A stretch of DNA of 7,501 nucleotides from the NCBI GenBank assembly GCA_937996595.1, contig CALKVC010000247.1, forward strand, positions 1 through 7,501, read 5' to 3'. The notes below the pieces were generated by a model. It saw only the letters and a list, made by a program, of their open reading frames with translations. It had not been told where the DNA came from and did no database searches. This document shows, one piece after another, positions 1 through 6,832 of this stretch. Position 1 is the first letter of the stretch. Every line of letters starts with the position of its first letter. The position numbers were made by a program, and so were the translations under genes. Origin of the DNA: an uncultured Chitinophagaceae bacterium. Its GTDB lineage: Bacteria; Bacteroidota; Bacteroidia; Chitinophagales; Chitinophagaceae.

Positions 1-1
1 C

Positions 2-41
2 CCCGCAATCGGGATGTAATCGATTGCGGGTGCCCTTTTTT
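2..41 (+). terminator. Rho-independent terminator-like hairpin
   Basis: A perfect 10-bp inverted repeat (CCCGCAATCG at 2-11, CGATTGCGGG at 21-30) encloses a 9-base loop. Four to five bases after the stem comes a run of six T (36-41). This is the form of an intrinsic terminator for a gene reading in from the left, outside the window. The gap between stem and T-run is slightly longer than ideal, and the stem is followed at once by a second inverted repeat, so it may instead be the edge of an interspersed repeat. Confidence 0.6.
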
Positions 42-42
42 G

Positions 43-70
43 TTACTTTTTTGGGCAAGCAAAAAAGTAA
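43..70. repeat. Perfect 11-bp inverted repeat
   Basis: TTACTTTTTTG (43-53) and CAAAAAAGTAA (60-70) are perfect reverse complements around the 6-base loop GGCAAG. It adjoins the terminator-like hairpin at 2-41. A TTACTTTTTTGG...AAAAAAGTAA block of this kind resembles short intergenic repeats that I recall from several Bacteroidota genomes. The similarity is from memory and no second copy occurs in this window. It could also act as a bidirectional terminator, since each arm offers a T-run on one strand. Confidence 0.55.
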
Positions 71-366
71 AAATCTATTTTTTTAATAAAATGCAAGTAA
101 TATTGGAATATATAATGACACAACTCGTAAAGTACTAATATTATTTATTTTCCCGCAGCAGTTTATCAGCTTGCTGCTGGTTTATTTTGTATCATTCATT
201 GATTAGATACTACATTACTTCTGTTTTTTATCTTCAGCTTTATCCAGCCTCCTTATTTCCTTAAATTTTGATTTATTTTCAGTTACTGATGAAAGTCTAT
301 TTCATATGTAACAAAAGTCATTTTTTTCGTGTTTAAAAAAGAGCAGCTTTGTAAAAACCATATTTT
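71..366. other. AT-rich intergenic region, no gene seen
   Basis: No credible coding frame is visible on either strand and there is no tRNA-like fold. A small inverted repeat (GCAGCA at 155-160, TGCTGC at 172-177, 11-base loop) is followed by a T-rich stretch and could be a weak hairpin. The promoter for the PLP enzyme should lie here, but only 7-of-8 matches to the Bacteroidota -7 box TAnnTTTG are seen: TAATATTG at 98-105, AAATTTTG at 263-270 and CAGCTTTG at 344-351. None has a TTG element 19-21 bases upstream. I see no SAM riboswitch core, although the downstream gene belongs to a sulfur amino-acid family. Confidence 0.5.
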
Positions 367-1617
367 ATGAGTTATAACAATTTTGCACCCGAAACCCTGA
401 TGATGGGTTACGGTTACGATCCCGCATTAAGCGAGGGCGCTGTAAAATGCCCGGTTTTTCAAACTTCCACTTTTGTGTTCAAAACTGCCGAAGAAGGGAA
501 AGCATTTTTTGAAATGGCACACGGAAAACCCGGCCATGAAGGAGAAAAAATGGGGCTCATTTACAGCCGTATCAATAACCCGGATATGGAAATCCTGGAA
601 GAGCGGTTAAAGATTTGGGATGGAGGAGAAGCAGCAGCCGTTTTTTCCAGTGGGATGAGCGCCATCGCCACTTCAATGGTTAGTTTCCTTAAACCCGGTG
701 ACATATTGCTTTTCAGCAACCCTATCTATGGCGGCACTCATAAGTTCATTCATTATATGCTTGATAACTGGGGCGTTACTGCCATCGGGTTTACGGCAGG
801 CGACAGTAAAGCACAGATAATGGAACTTATTGAAACGAACAAAGCGGCCGGAAAATTGAAAATGATTTATATTGAAACACCGGCCAATCCTACCAATGAC
901 CTTATAGACATAAAGATGTGCAGTGAAATAGCCGCTGCATTCAGTACAACCGAAAAGCGTATACTCCTTGCCGTTGATAATACATACATGGGGCCTTTAT
1001 GGCAGCATCCGCTGAAACATGGAGCCGATATCGTGTTATATTCTGCCACCAAGTATATTGGGGGCCACAGCGACCTGATTGCCGGGGCCGCAGTGGGAAG
1101 TAAGGAGATCATTAAACAGATAAAGAAAAGCCGTACTTTTTTCGGTACCATGATGGACCCTCATACAAGCTGGTTGCTCATGAGGAGCCTGGAAACCATG
1201 AAAATAAGGATGGATGCCGCTGCACTGAATGCAGAAAAAGTGGCGAAATTCCTTTCCGAACATCCTAAGGTTGAAAAAGTATTTTACCTTGGATTTACCG
1301 GGAAGAATAATCCGGATCAATTGCATATTTTTAATGACCAGTGCCTCAGTAACGGAGCCATGGTCAGTTTCAACATCAAAGGGGAAGAAAAGGAAGCTTT
1401 CAGGGTTCTCAATAGCCTGAAACATATTAAACTGGCTGTTAGCCTGGGAGGAACAGAATGCCTGGCAGAACACCCATATACGATGACGCATGCCGATGTG
1501 CCGGACGAAGAGAAGAACAGGCTTGGAGTTACAGAGAAAATGATAAGGCTAAGTGTGGGAATTGAAAACCATAAAGACATCATATGGGACCTGGAACAAG
1601 CCCTTGATAAAATATAA
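367..1617 (+). CDS. Cystathionine gamma-synthase/methionine gamma-lyase family PLP enzyme
   Basis: This 416-residue cytosolic enzyme belongs to the Cys/Met metabolism PLP-dependent (gamma) family, which adds, exchanges or eliminates groups at the gamma or beta carbon of homoserine- or cysteine-type amino acids. Visible family signatures are YSRxNNP (66-72), the FSSGMSA glycine loop (93-99), PIYGG (119-123), the cofactor-ring aspartate in VDNTY (D204), the Schiff-base lysine K229 in SATKYIGGHSD, LAVSLGGTE (356-364) and the carboxylate-binding arginine R394 in RLSVG. Length is normal for the family with a short extra insertion around 50-62. The N-terminal ETLMMGYGYDP and the insertion place it, from memory, in a subgroup annotated only as 'cystathionine gamma-synthase family protein'. 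Methionine gamma-lyases carry a cysteine after PxYG; here it is glycine (G123), which argues against a classic lyase. The exact reaction is therefore left open. The ATG at 367 follows an A/T-rich leader without a Shine-Dalgarno sequence, and the conserved motifs begin right after it. The promoter of the next gene overlaps its 3' end. Confidence 0.9.
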   Translation: MSYNNFAPETLMMGYGYDPALSEGAVKCPVFQTSTFVFKTAEEGKAFFEMAHGKPGHEGEKMGLIYSRINNPDMEILEERLKIWDGGEAAAVFSSGMSAIATSMVSFLKPGDILLFSNPIYGGTHKFIHYMLDNWGVTAIGFTAGDSKAQIMELIETNKAAGKLKMIYIETPANPTNDLIDIKMCSEIAAAFSTTEKRILLAVDNTYMGPLWQHPLKHGADIVLYSATKYIGGHSDLIAGAAVGSKEIIKQIKKSRTFFGTMMDPHTSWLLMRSLETMKIRMDAAALNAEKVAKFLSEHPKVEKVFYLGFTGKNNPDQLHIFNDQCLSNGAMVSFNIKGEEKEAFRVLNSLKHIKLAVSLGGTECLAEHPYTMTHADVPDEEKNRLGVTEKMIRLSVGIENHKDIIWDLEQALDKI

Positions 1618-1634
1618 GCACTTTCATAATTTTG
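1604..1634 (+). promoter_or_regulatory. Bacteroidota-type promoter for the T9SS propeller gene
   Basis: TTG (1604-1606) is followed after 20 bases by TAATTTTG (1627-1634), a full match to the TAnnTTTG -7 element of Bacteroidota primary-sigma promoters with its TTG -33 element at the expected distance. Transcription would start near 1640, leaving a leader of roughly 15 bases before the ATG at 1656. The -33 element lies inside the last codons of the PLP enzyme, so the propeller gene can be transcribed independently. The box covers the in-frame TTG at 1632, so that TTG is unlikely to be a start codon. Confidence 0.6.
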
Positions 1635-1655
1635 AAAACTGATATTGTTTTAACA

Positions 1656-3512
1656 ATGAACCGGAAAAGCATACTTCTTTTTTGCCTGTTGCTATTACTT
1701 AATACTGCGGTATCCAGCCAGGTAAATGTTACGGTTTTTACAGAACCGTATGCTATTCCTGCATTACCCGGGCTGCAATCATTTGCCGCTGCACAGTATA
1801 ATGGAAAGTGGGTTTTTATCGGCGGGCGTACAGATGGCCTGCACCAGCGTCAGCCCAATTCATCATTTCTAAGTATAAATAACAATACAAAGATTTTTGT
1901 AGTTGACCCGGTCACAAAAGAGGTATGGTCTGCACTGGTTACATCGTTGCCGGTTAACCTCAGCGACCAGCTTCAGTCGACCAATATGCTCTTTTGTTCC
2001 GACAGCAGTAAACTGTACATTGCCGGTGGTTATGGCTACAGTGTGGCTGCTTCAGATCATAAGACCTATGCCAGCCTGGTAGTGGTAGACCTGCCGGGAT
2101 TGATACAGGCAGTGATTACGGGGAATGCAATCAATTCTTATTTCAGGCAACTGTCGGATAATTATTTTGCCCTCACCGGCGGCCAGATGGCAAAACTGGG
2201 AGATATGTTCATCATGGTGGGAGGACAGCGTTTCGACGGAAGGTATAATCCGAACAACGGGCCATCATTTGTACAGGAATACAGTAACCAGGTTAGAAAG
2301 TTCAAACTGGCAGACGATGGTGTATCGTTGTCAATGAACTATCAGCAAAGCATAACCGATGCAGCACAGTTGCACCGGCGTGACTATAATATGGCGCCCC
2401 AGGTATTTCCCGACAGGAAATTGGGATATACCGCATTCTCAGGTGTGTTTCAGACGGCAGCTAATCTTCCATTTCTTAATTCGGTTGATATAGATACGGT
2501 CGGCTATACGCCTAATACTTTGTTCAATCAATTATTGAACCATTATCATTGCGGCAAATTTTCTGTATATGATTCAGCAGCTAACCTCATGCACAGTTTT
2601 TTCCTGGGAGGCATGGCACAGTTTTATTACGATGCAGGTGGAAACCTGGAACAGGACAACGCTGTACCGTTTGTAAGCACCATCGGCAGGGTTTCCCGTG
2701 ATGCTTCCGGAGCGATGACTGAAACCAGGGTTGGCGATTTACCCGGATTACTTGGTTCGGGAGCCGAATTTATGCTGAATCATGACATGCCATTATATGC
2801 TAATGAAGTGATCAGGCTTAATGATATTAATACTGATACGGTGCTGGCAGGTTACCTGGTTGGTGGTATTCAAAGTACGGCGCCCAATATTTTCTTTGTC
2901 AATAACGGAACGCAAAGTTCAGCAGCTAATACCATATTTAAAGTATACCTCGTCAAACAATCAGGCCCGGTTCCGGTAAGCCTGTTATCTTTCCGTGGAA
3001 ATAAAGTAAGCAGCGGTATTTTGTTGGAATGGAAAACAGCCTGGGAACAGGATAATTCACATTTCATTCCGGAACGTTCTGCAAATGCTACTGATTACGT
3101 GCCACTGGCAAGTATTAAAGCTAGCGGCAACGGGAGTACTGTTTCTGCATACAGCTATGTTGATGAAAATCCTGTAAATGGTTTTAATTATTACAGGCTG
3201 CGCCAGGTTGATAAAGATGGAAAATCTGCTTTATCAACCGTAATACTTGTACGTTTTGAAGCAGGTAAGGAACCGATACTGGTTTACCCAAATCCGGTAC
3301 GTGAAAAACTGGTACTTGAATTAACTAATGATATGCAGGGGCAAATAGTAGTAAAGATCATTGACCTTAAAGGAAATATTCTCTATTCGCAATTTGAGAA
3401 AATAACTTCCAGGCAATTGAATATCAATGTATCTGCTTTACCTGCAGGGGTTTATTTCATAGAAACCACGATTAATGACAAGGTTCAGTCTAACAAATTT
3501 GTTAAAGAGTAA
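1656..3512 (+). CDS. Secreted kelch-like beta-propeller protein with T9SS type A sorting domain
   Basis: This 618-residue exported protein has no known function. I recognise it only as a family conserved in Bacteroidota. The ATG at 1656 is chosen over an in-frame TTG at 1632 because it gives a compact signal peptide (basic N-terminus, leucine-rich core, likely cleavage near 20-22) and the TTG lies in a promoter box. Residues about 30-435 form a kelch-type propeller: strand-plus-diglycine motifs recur at 52-57 (WVFIGG), 121-125 (YIAGG), 185-190 (FIMVGG), 315-319 (FFLGG) and 401-404 (LVGG), with FSG (261-263) as a probable degenerate blade. Residues about 438-534 resemble the beta-sandwich linker common before T9SS tails (LLEWKTAWE, NYYRLRQVDKDGK). 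The end, about 540-618, is a type A sorting domain: YPNPVREKL (544-552), a LPAGVYFIE turn (595-603) and a lysine-rich terminus. It should cross the outer membrane through the Por/T9SS machinery, and its tail is normally removed. A paralogue follows 120 bases downstream. A surface binding or enzymatic role is open. Confidence 0.88.
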   Translation: MNRKSILLFCLLLLLNTAVSSQVNVTVFTEPYAIPALPGLQSFAAAQYNGKWVFIGGRTDGLHQRQPNSSFLSINNNTKIFVVDPVTKEVWSALVTSLPVNLSDQLQSTNMLFCSDSSKLYIAGGYGYSVAASDHKTYASLVVVDLPGLIQAVITGNAINSYFRQLSDNYFALTGGQMAKLGDMFIMVGGQRFDGRYNPNNGPSFVQEYSNQVRKFKLADDGVSLSMNYQQSITDAAQLHRRDYNMAPQVFPDRKLGYTAFSGVFQTAANLPFLNSVDIDTVGYTPNTLFNQLLNHYHCGKFSVYDSAANLMHSFFLGGMAQFYYDAGGNLEQDNAVPFVSTIGRVSRDASGAMTETRVGDLPGLLGSGAEFMLNHDMPLYANEVIRLNDINTDTVLAGYLVGGIQSTAPNIFFVNNGTQSSAANTIFKVYLVKQSGPVPVSLLSFRGNKVSSGILLEWKTAWEQDNSHFIPERSANATDYVPLASIKASGNGSTVSAYSYVDENPVNGFNYYRLRQVDKDGKSALSTVILVRFEAGKEPILVYPNPVREKLVLELTNDMQGQIVVKIIDLKGNILYSQFEKITSRQLNINVSALPAGVYFIETTINDKVQSNKFVKE

Positions 3513-3632
3513 TACGGCCGTACGGTCATATGCAGGTATAACAAATGTTACGTTATCTGGCCCTGGCAGGCACTAATTTACATCTTGATATAGTGCTTTA
3601 TTTCTTTAGTGCTTGTAATTAATGAAATAAAC

Positions 3633-4961
3633 ATGAGTTTACGCTTTTTCTTATCCATTTTTTTAGTATTCATTTCTGTTGCATCTTTTGCACAAAAGAA
3701 AAATCAGGCTGCCCCATTTTCCATTCGGCTGGAACATCTAGAAATAGATGGTTTACCCGGTTTGCAATCGTTTGCTTTTGCAACCTGGGAGCATAAATGG
3801 CTGCTGGTAGGCGGCAGGATTGATGGATTGCACCGAAGGCAACCCTGGGCATCTTTTAGTGAAGCAGGGCAAAACAGGCATTTTTATGTTGTAGATCCAA
3901 CTGAAAAAAAAGTTTGGAAAGCATCCATGGAACATTTACCGGTGAATTTGCAGGAACAACTGCAGAGCACCAATATGGAATTTATACAGGTAGAAAATAA
4001 TCTGATCCTGGCAGGCGGTTACGGGTATAGCAAAACGTTAGATGATCACATTACGTATCCTTACCTGGTTGTTATAAAAGTTGATGCATTAATACATGCG
4101 GTCATAAACAACCAGCAGGCAAACAATGCCATTGTACAGGTAAAAGATCAGCGTATGGCTGTTACCGGTGGAAGGCTTGGTAAAGTGGATGATACATTGT
4201 TACTGGTGGGTGGCCAAAGGTTCAACGGGATGTATAATCCAATGGGGCCAGACCATGGGCCCGGGTTTGAACAACAATATTCCAATGAAATCAGGAAATT
4301 CAGTGTTTCAGTTGAGCATGATTCACCTGTAATAAAAAACTACAGGGCTATCAGGGACAGTATTCATTTACACAGGAGAGATTATAACATGGTTCCGCAG
4401 GTGTTTGATGATGGGGAATTTGGATACACTGCTTTTTCCGGAGTATTTCAATATGATAAAGACCTTCCTTTTACAGACTTTGTTGATATAGCTGATGGTG
4501 CCTACAAAGTAAATCATTCATTTAAACAGCGTTTCAACCATTATCATAGTGCAGTGCTGCCATTATATGATAATGGATCCCGTACAATGTATACTGTTTT
4601 TTTTGGTGGGATAGCACAATATTATCCGGATGATAACGGTGAAATTATTTCAAATGAGGATGTGCCATTTACTAAAACAATCAGTTTAATAACGCGTAAG
4701 GATGGCAAAGTGTATGAATCATATCTGCCGGTCGCCATGCCGGGTTACCTGGGAGCTGCTGCAGAATTTATTTTTAAGCCTGATGTAACTTTATACAGGG
4801 ACGGAATGGCCGATTTTCAAATGTTAGGAACAGGAGAATACGAAATAGGGTATATTGTAGGCGGAATAAATAGCAGCGACCGGAATATTTTCTTTTCAAA
4901 CACCGGAAAAGAAAGCATGGCCAATAGCCGAATTCTTAAAGTGTATATCAAAAAAAACTGA
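3633..4961 (+). CDS. Exported kelch-like beta-propeller protein, paralogue lacking a sorting domain
   Basis: This 442-residue protein aligns end to end with the propeller part of the preceding gene. Shared blocks include LPGLQSFA (41-48), GGRIDGLHRRQP (60-71), the LPVN..QLQSTNM block (102-115), AGGYGYS (127-133), VGGQRFNGMYNP (192-203), LHRRDYN (246-252), GYTAFSGVFQ (264-273), FNHYH (301-305), FFGGIAQYY (323-331) and YIVGGI (407-412). The same five diglycine motifs plus one degenerate FSG suggest about six blades. A signal peptide (MSLRFF, then a hydrophobic run, AxA-type site near SFA-Q at 20/21) sends it across the inner membrane. It stops right after the last propeller strand (LKVYIKKN), where the paralogue continues into the linker and T9SS tail, so it is probably periplasmic. 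The ATG at 3633 is preferred to an in-frame GTG at 3609, which would put a polar stretch before the signal peptide. No strong promoter is seen in the 120-base gap upstream. Its stop is 4 bases from the MFS start. Function is unknown. Confidence 0.85.
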   Translation: MSLRFFLSIFLVFISVASFAQKKNQAAPFSIRLEHLEIDGLPGLQSFAFATWEHKWLLVGGRIDGLHRRQPWASFSEAGQNRHFYVVDPTEKKVWKASMEHLPVNLQEQLQSTNMEFIQVENNLILAGGYGYSKTLDDHITYPYLVVIKVDALIHAVINNQQANNAIVQVKDQRMAVTGGRLGKVDDTLLLVGGQRFNGMYNPMGPDHGPGFEQQYSNEIRKFSVSVEHDSPVIKNYRAIRDSIHLHRRDYNMVPQVFDDGEFGYTAFSGVFQYDKDLPFTDFVDIADGAYKVNHSFKQRFNHYHSAVLPLYDNGSRTMYTVFFGGIAQYYPDDNGEIISNEDVPFTKTISLITRKDGKVYESYLPVAMPGYLGAAAEFIFKPDVTLYRDGMADFQMLGTGEYEIGYIVGGINSSDRNIFFSNTGKESMANSRILKVYIKKN

Positions 4962-4965
4962 TTCC

Positions 4966-6198
4966 ATGCAGGGCCTGCTTAAAAATAAATATCAATTTGG
5001 CTTACTTGTATTGGTAAATGCATTTGTAGGAGCCATGATAGGTATTGAAAGAGCAATCCTGCCTGATTTTGGAAAAACGGTGTTTGGGTTAGAGATCAAT
5101 GCTGCCTTGTTTTCCTTTATAGCGGCTTTTGGTATATCAAAAGCATTAAGTAATTACATAGTTGCCAGGTTAGCAGTAAGTACCACTCGCAAAAATATAC
5201 TGTTAATAGGATGGCTGGCAGCATTACCGGTGCCATTCATGCTGATGTATGCACCTGGATGGAATTGGGTTATTGCTGCCAACATTTTATTAGGAATAAA
5301 CCAGGGCTTTGCATGGAGTGCTACCGTTATCATGAAAATAGATATTGTAGGATCGCGTAACAGGGGTTTGGCAATGGGCATCAATGAATTTGCAGGTTAT
5401 CTTTCTGTAGGACTGGCGGCCTGGCTGGCTGCAGAAATAGCCGCAAAGTACGGATATGCTTACTTTCCGTTTTTACCCGCCATCGTTTTCGCCGTTGCAG
5501 GATTTGTATTGTCACTGGTTTTTGTAAAAGACACGGGAAGTTTTGTAAAGAAGGAAGTGGAAACAAGCAATTTACCTTTATTTACTTCTGTTTGGAAGGA
5601 AGTTACCTGGAAACATAAGAACCTGAGCACTGTTTCATTAAACGGATTGGTTAACAACATGAATGATGCGGTTGTATGGGTAGTGCTTCCCATTTTATTA
5701 TTACAAAAAGGCTTTTCAATATCACAGGTAGGGATAGTTGCAGGTATTTATCCGGTTGTATGGGGCGTTTCACAATTATTTACCGGGGTGCTGGGTGACC
5801 ATTATTGCAAAAAGCAGGTAATCACATCAGGTATGCTGTTACAAGCCATTGCCATTTCCATATTGGCAATTGCGGGCACAATGCCTTTGCTTATAACCGC
5901 TTCCATTTTACTTGGATTTGGAACCGCGATGGTTTATCCAAATTTCATGACTGTGGTGGCAGAAAATTCACATCCTTCCCAGCGGGCGCAAAGCCTCGCC
6001 TTATTCAGGTTATGGCGCGATAGCGGATATGTAGCCGGTGCATTATTATGTAGTTTTTTTGCAAACAAGGCAGGATTATCAAATTCTTTGATATTTGCCG
6101 CCATTATTACAGCATTGGCTGGTATTTTAGCGCAAACCAGGATGTGCTGCACCAAAAAAACCTGGTGGAAGTCTGCTGCCTGTATCCCACAATATTAA
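4966..6198 (+). CDS. MFS transporter, 12 transmembrane segments, cysteine-bearing C-tail
   Basis: This 410-residue inner-membrane carrier of the major facilitator superfamily has about twelve hydrophobic helices (roughly 10-32, 46-66, 77-95, 100-122, 134-156, 165-188, then 226-247, 254-276, 284-304, 307-329, 346-366, 371-391). A basic/acidic central loop at about 189-225 separates the two halves. GVLGDHYCKKQ (274-284) is the degenerate form of the MFS loop motif repeated in the second half. TM1 carries a buried charged pair (E28-R29 in GIERAILP). Other features are NQGFAW (112-117) and KIDIVGSRNRG (124-134), a set that I recall from an uncharacterised MFS group. The substrate cannot be read from sequence. 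The cytoplasmic tail after TM12 holds C394, C395 and C406 with lysines and tryptophans (MCCTKKTWW), unusual for a carrier. The ATG lies 4 bases after the propeller stop, so the two genes are probably translationally coupled and may handle the same ligand, which is inference. No Shine-Dalgarno sequence is present, as expected for the phylum. Confidence 0.88.
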   Translation: MQGLLKNKYQFGLLVLVNAFVGAMIGIERAILPDFGKTVFGLEINAALFSFIAAFGISKALSNYIVARLAVSTTRKNILLIGWLAALPVPFMLMYAPGWNWVIAANILLGINQGFAWSATVIMKIDIVGSRNRGLAMGINEFAGYLSVGLAAWLAAEIAAKYGYAYFPFLPAIVFAVAGFVLSLVFVKDTGSFVKKEVETSNLPLFTSVWKEVTWKHKNLSTVSLNGLVNNMNDAVVWVVLPILLLQKGFSISQVGIVAGIYPVVWGVSQLFTGVLGDHYCKKQVITSGMLLQAIAISILAIAGTMPLLITASILLGFGTAMVYPNFMTVVAENSHPSQRAQSLALFRLWRDSGYVAGALLCSFFANKAGLSNSLIFAAIITALAGILAQTRMCCTKKTWWKSAACIPQY

Positions 6199-6347
6199 TC
6201 ATTAGGTGCTATGCATTCAGCAACAGGTAACTATTCAATTGTTAACAGGATTATAATACTTCATTAGCCTCGCATTCCCGGGTGCGGTTATACTGATTGA
6301 TTACCCGGTTTGTAACCTTTGTTACCCAGGAAAGCCTTTTCTGAAAG

Positions 6348-6355
6348 TAATTTTG
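6348..6355 (+). promoter_or_regulatory. Candidate -7 promoter box for the thiol operon
   Basis: TAATTTTG is a full TAnnTTTG match and is identical to the box before the T9SS propeller gene. The nearest upstream TTG/TTTG (6318-6321) is 26 bases away, longer than the usual 19-21, so the -33 element is weak or missing. Transcription would start near 6362, just before the ATG at 6370. The 171-base gap in which it sits (6199-6369) also has CCGGGT (6278-6283) paired with ACCCGG (6303-6308), and GTAAC/GTTAC around a 4-base loop (6312-6325). Neither is followed by a strong T-run, so they are poor terminators but possible operators or weak hairpins. Confidence 0.45.
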
Positions 6356-6369
6356 TACAAATAAGATGC

Positions 6370-6609
6370 ATGATCAGGACAGTAACAAGTAATTGGAATT
6401 TGATGAGGTTGCTAAGGCTGATTGCCGGTATAGCAATAACAACACAGGCAATCATGGCAAGGGATGTTCTATTCGCACTGGCGGGATTGGCGTTCACTGG
6501 CATGGCATTATTCAATATCGGTTGTTGCGGCGTAAATGGATGTAGTGCACCGGTTAGGAATGAATCAAAAACTTCCGTAAAAGATATAAGTTATGAAGAA
6601 GTGGTTTAA
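6370..6609 (+). CDS. DUF2892 / YgaP-like small membrane protein with CCxxxxC motif
   Basis: This 79-residue protein resembles the membrane part of YgaP (DUF2892): NWNLMRLLRLIAG (8-20) leads into two short hydrophobic segments, about 13-29 and 33-50, joined by the ARD turn. The second helix ends in NIGCCGVNGC, placing C52, C53 and C58 at the membrane edge, followed by a polar tail ending in YEEVV. In YgaP the helices anchor a rhodanese domain; here a separate rhodanese is encoded three genes downstream, consistent with a split version of the same system. Frame is open back to a TTG at 6319, but that would place the promoter box 6348-6355 inside the gene, so the ATG at 6370 is chosen; 6403 (MRLLRLIAG) is a less likely alternative. 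Its last 17 bases overlap the start of the next gene, indicating coupled translation. Biochemical function is not established. Confidence 0.78.
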   Translation: MIRTVTSNWNLMRLLRLIAGIAITTQAIMARDVLFALAGLAFTGMALFNIGCCGVNGCSAPVRNESKTSVKDISYEEVV

Positions 6610-6832
6610 CAGGAATATCCTGTTTGTTGCAGGTGCTTTGGCTGGTGCCATTGCCGGATATTTCTACTGGAAATATGTAGGTTGCGCAAGCGGCACATGT
6701 GCTATCACTTCAAAACCCCTGAACAGTACCATATATGGAGCCGTAATGGGCAGTTTGTTATTCGGGATGTTCCAAACGGAAAAAAGAAAGCCCGGCTCCT
6801 CATCAGAAAAAAATACACAACATGACATTTAA
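6593..6832 (+). CDS. DUF6132 family small membrane protein
   Basis: This 79-residue protein is recognised as DUF6132 from its full pattern: MKKW start, glycine/alanine-rich helix at about 9-27 (GALAGAIAGYFY), the cysteine hairpin GCASGTCAITS (30-40; C31 and C36), then NSTIYGAVMGSLLFGMF (44-60) as a second helix and a charged tail. The length is typical. The GCxSGTC motif lies between the two helices at the membrane surface, so the two cysteines could form a disulfide, hold a persulfide or bind a metal. The family has no proven function. The gene overlaps the upstream DUF2892 gene by 17 bases and the downstream thioredoxin by 11, so all three are likely made together. Placement beside thioredoxin and rhodanese points to thiol or sulfur chemistry, which is inference. 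Confidence 0.82.
   Translation: MKKWFNRNILFVAGALAGAIAGYFYWKYVGCASGTCAITSKPLNSTIYGAVMGSLLFGMFQTEKRKPGSSSEKNTQHDI

Noticed and set aside
71..366. SAM riboswitch before the sulfur-family PLP gene
   Set aside because: No conserved SAM-I or SAM-II core or pairing is visible; the region is AT-rich with only a 6-bp hairpin.
1632..1655. In-frame TTG start extending the T9SS propeller by 8 residues
   Set aside because: It lies inside the -7 promoter box, would precede the mapped leader, and adds acidic/polar residues before a good signal peptide.
3609..3632. GTG start extending the second propeller by 8 residues
   Set aside because: The ATG at 3633 gives a clean signal peptide start (MSLRFF); the extension adds NEIN-type polar residues before it.
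3513..3632. Terminator or promoter between the two propellers
   Set aside because: There is an 8-base palindrome (CCGTACGG, 3518-3525) without a T-run, and a TTG (3585-3587) followed only by a degenerate -7 match; too weak to call.
6319..6369. TTG start for the DUF2892 protein
   Set aside because: It would include the TAATTTTG promoter box in the coding region, and the added residues do not resemble the family.
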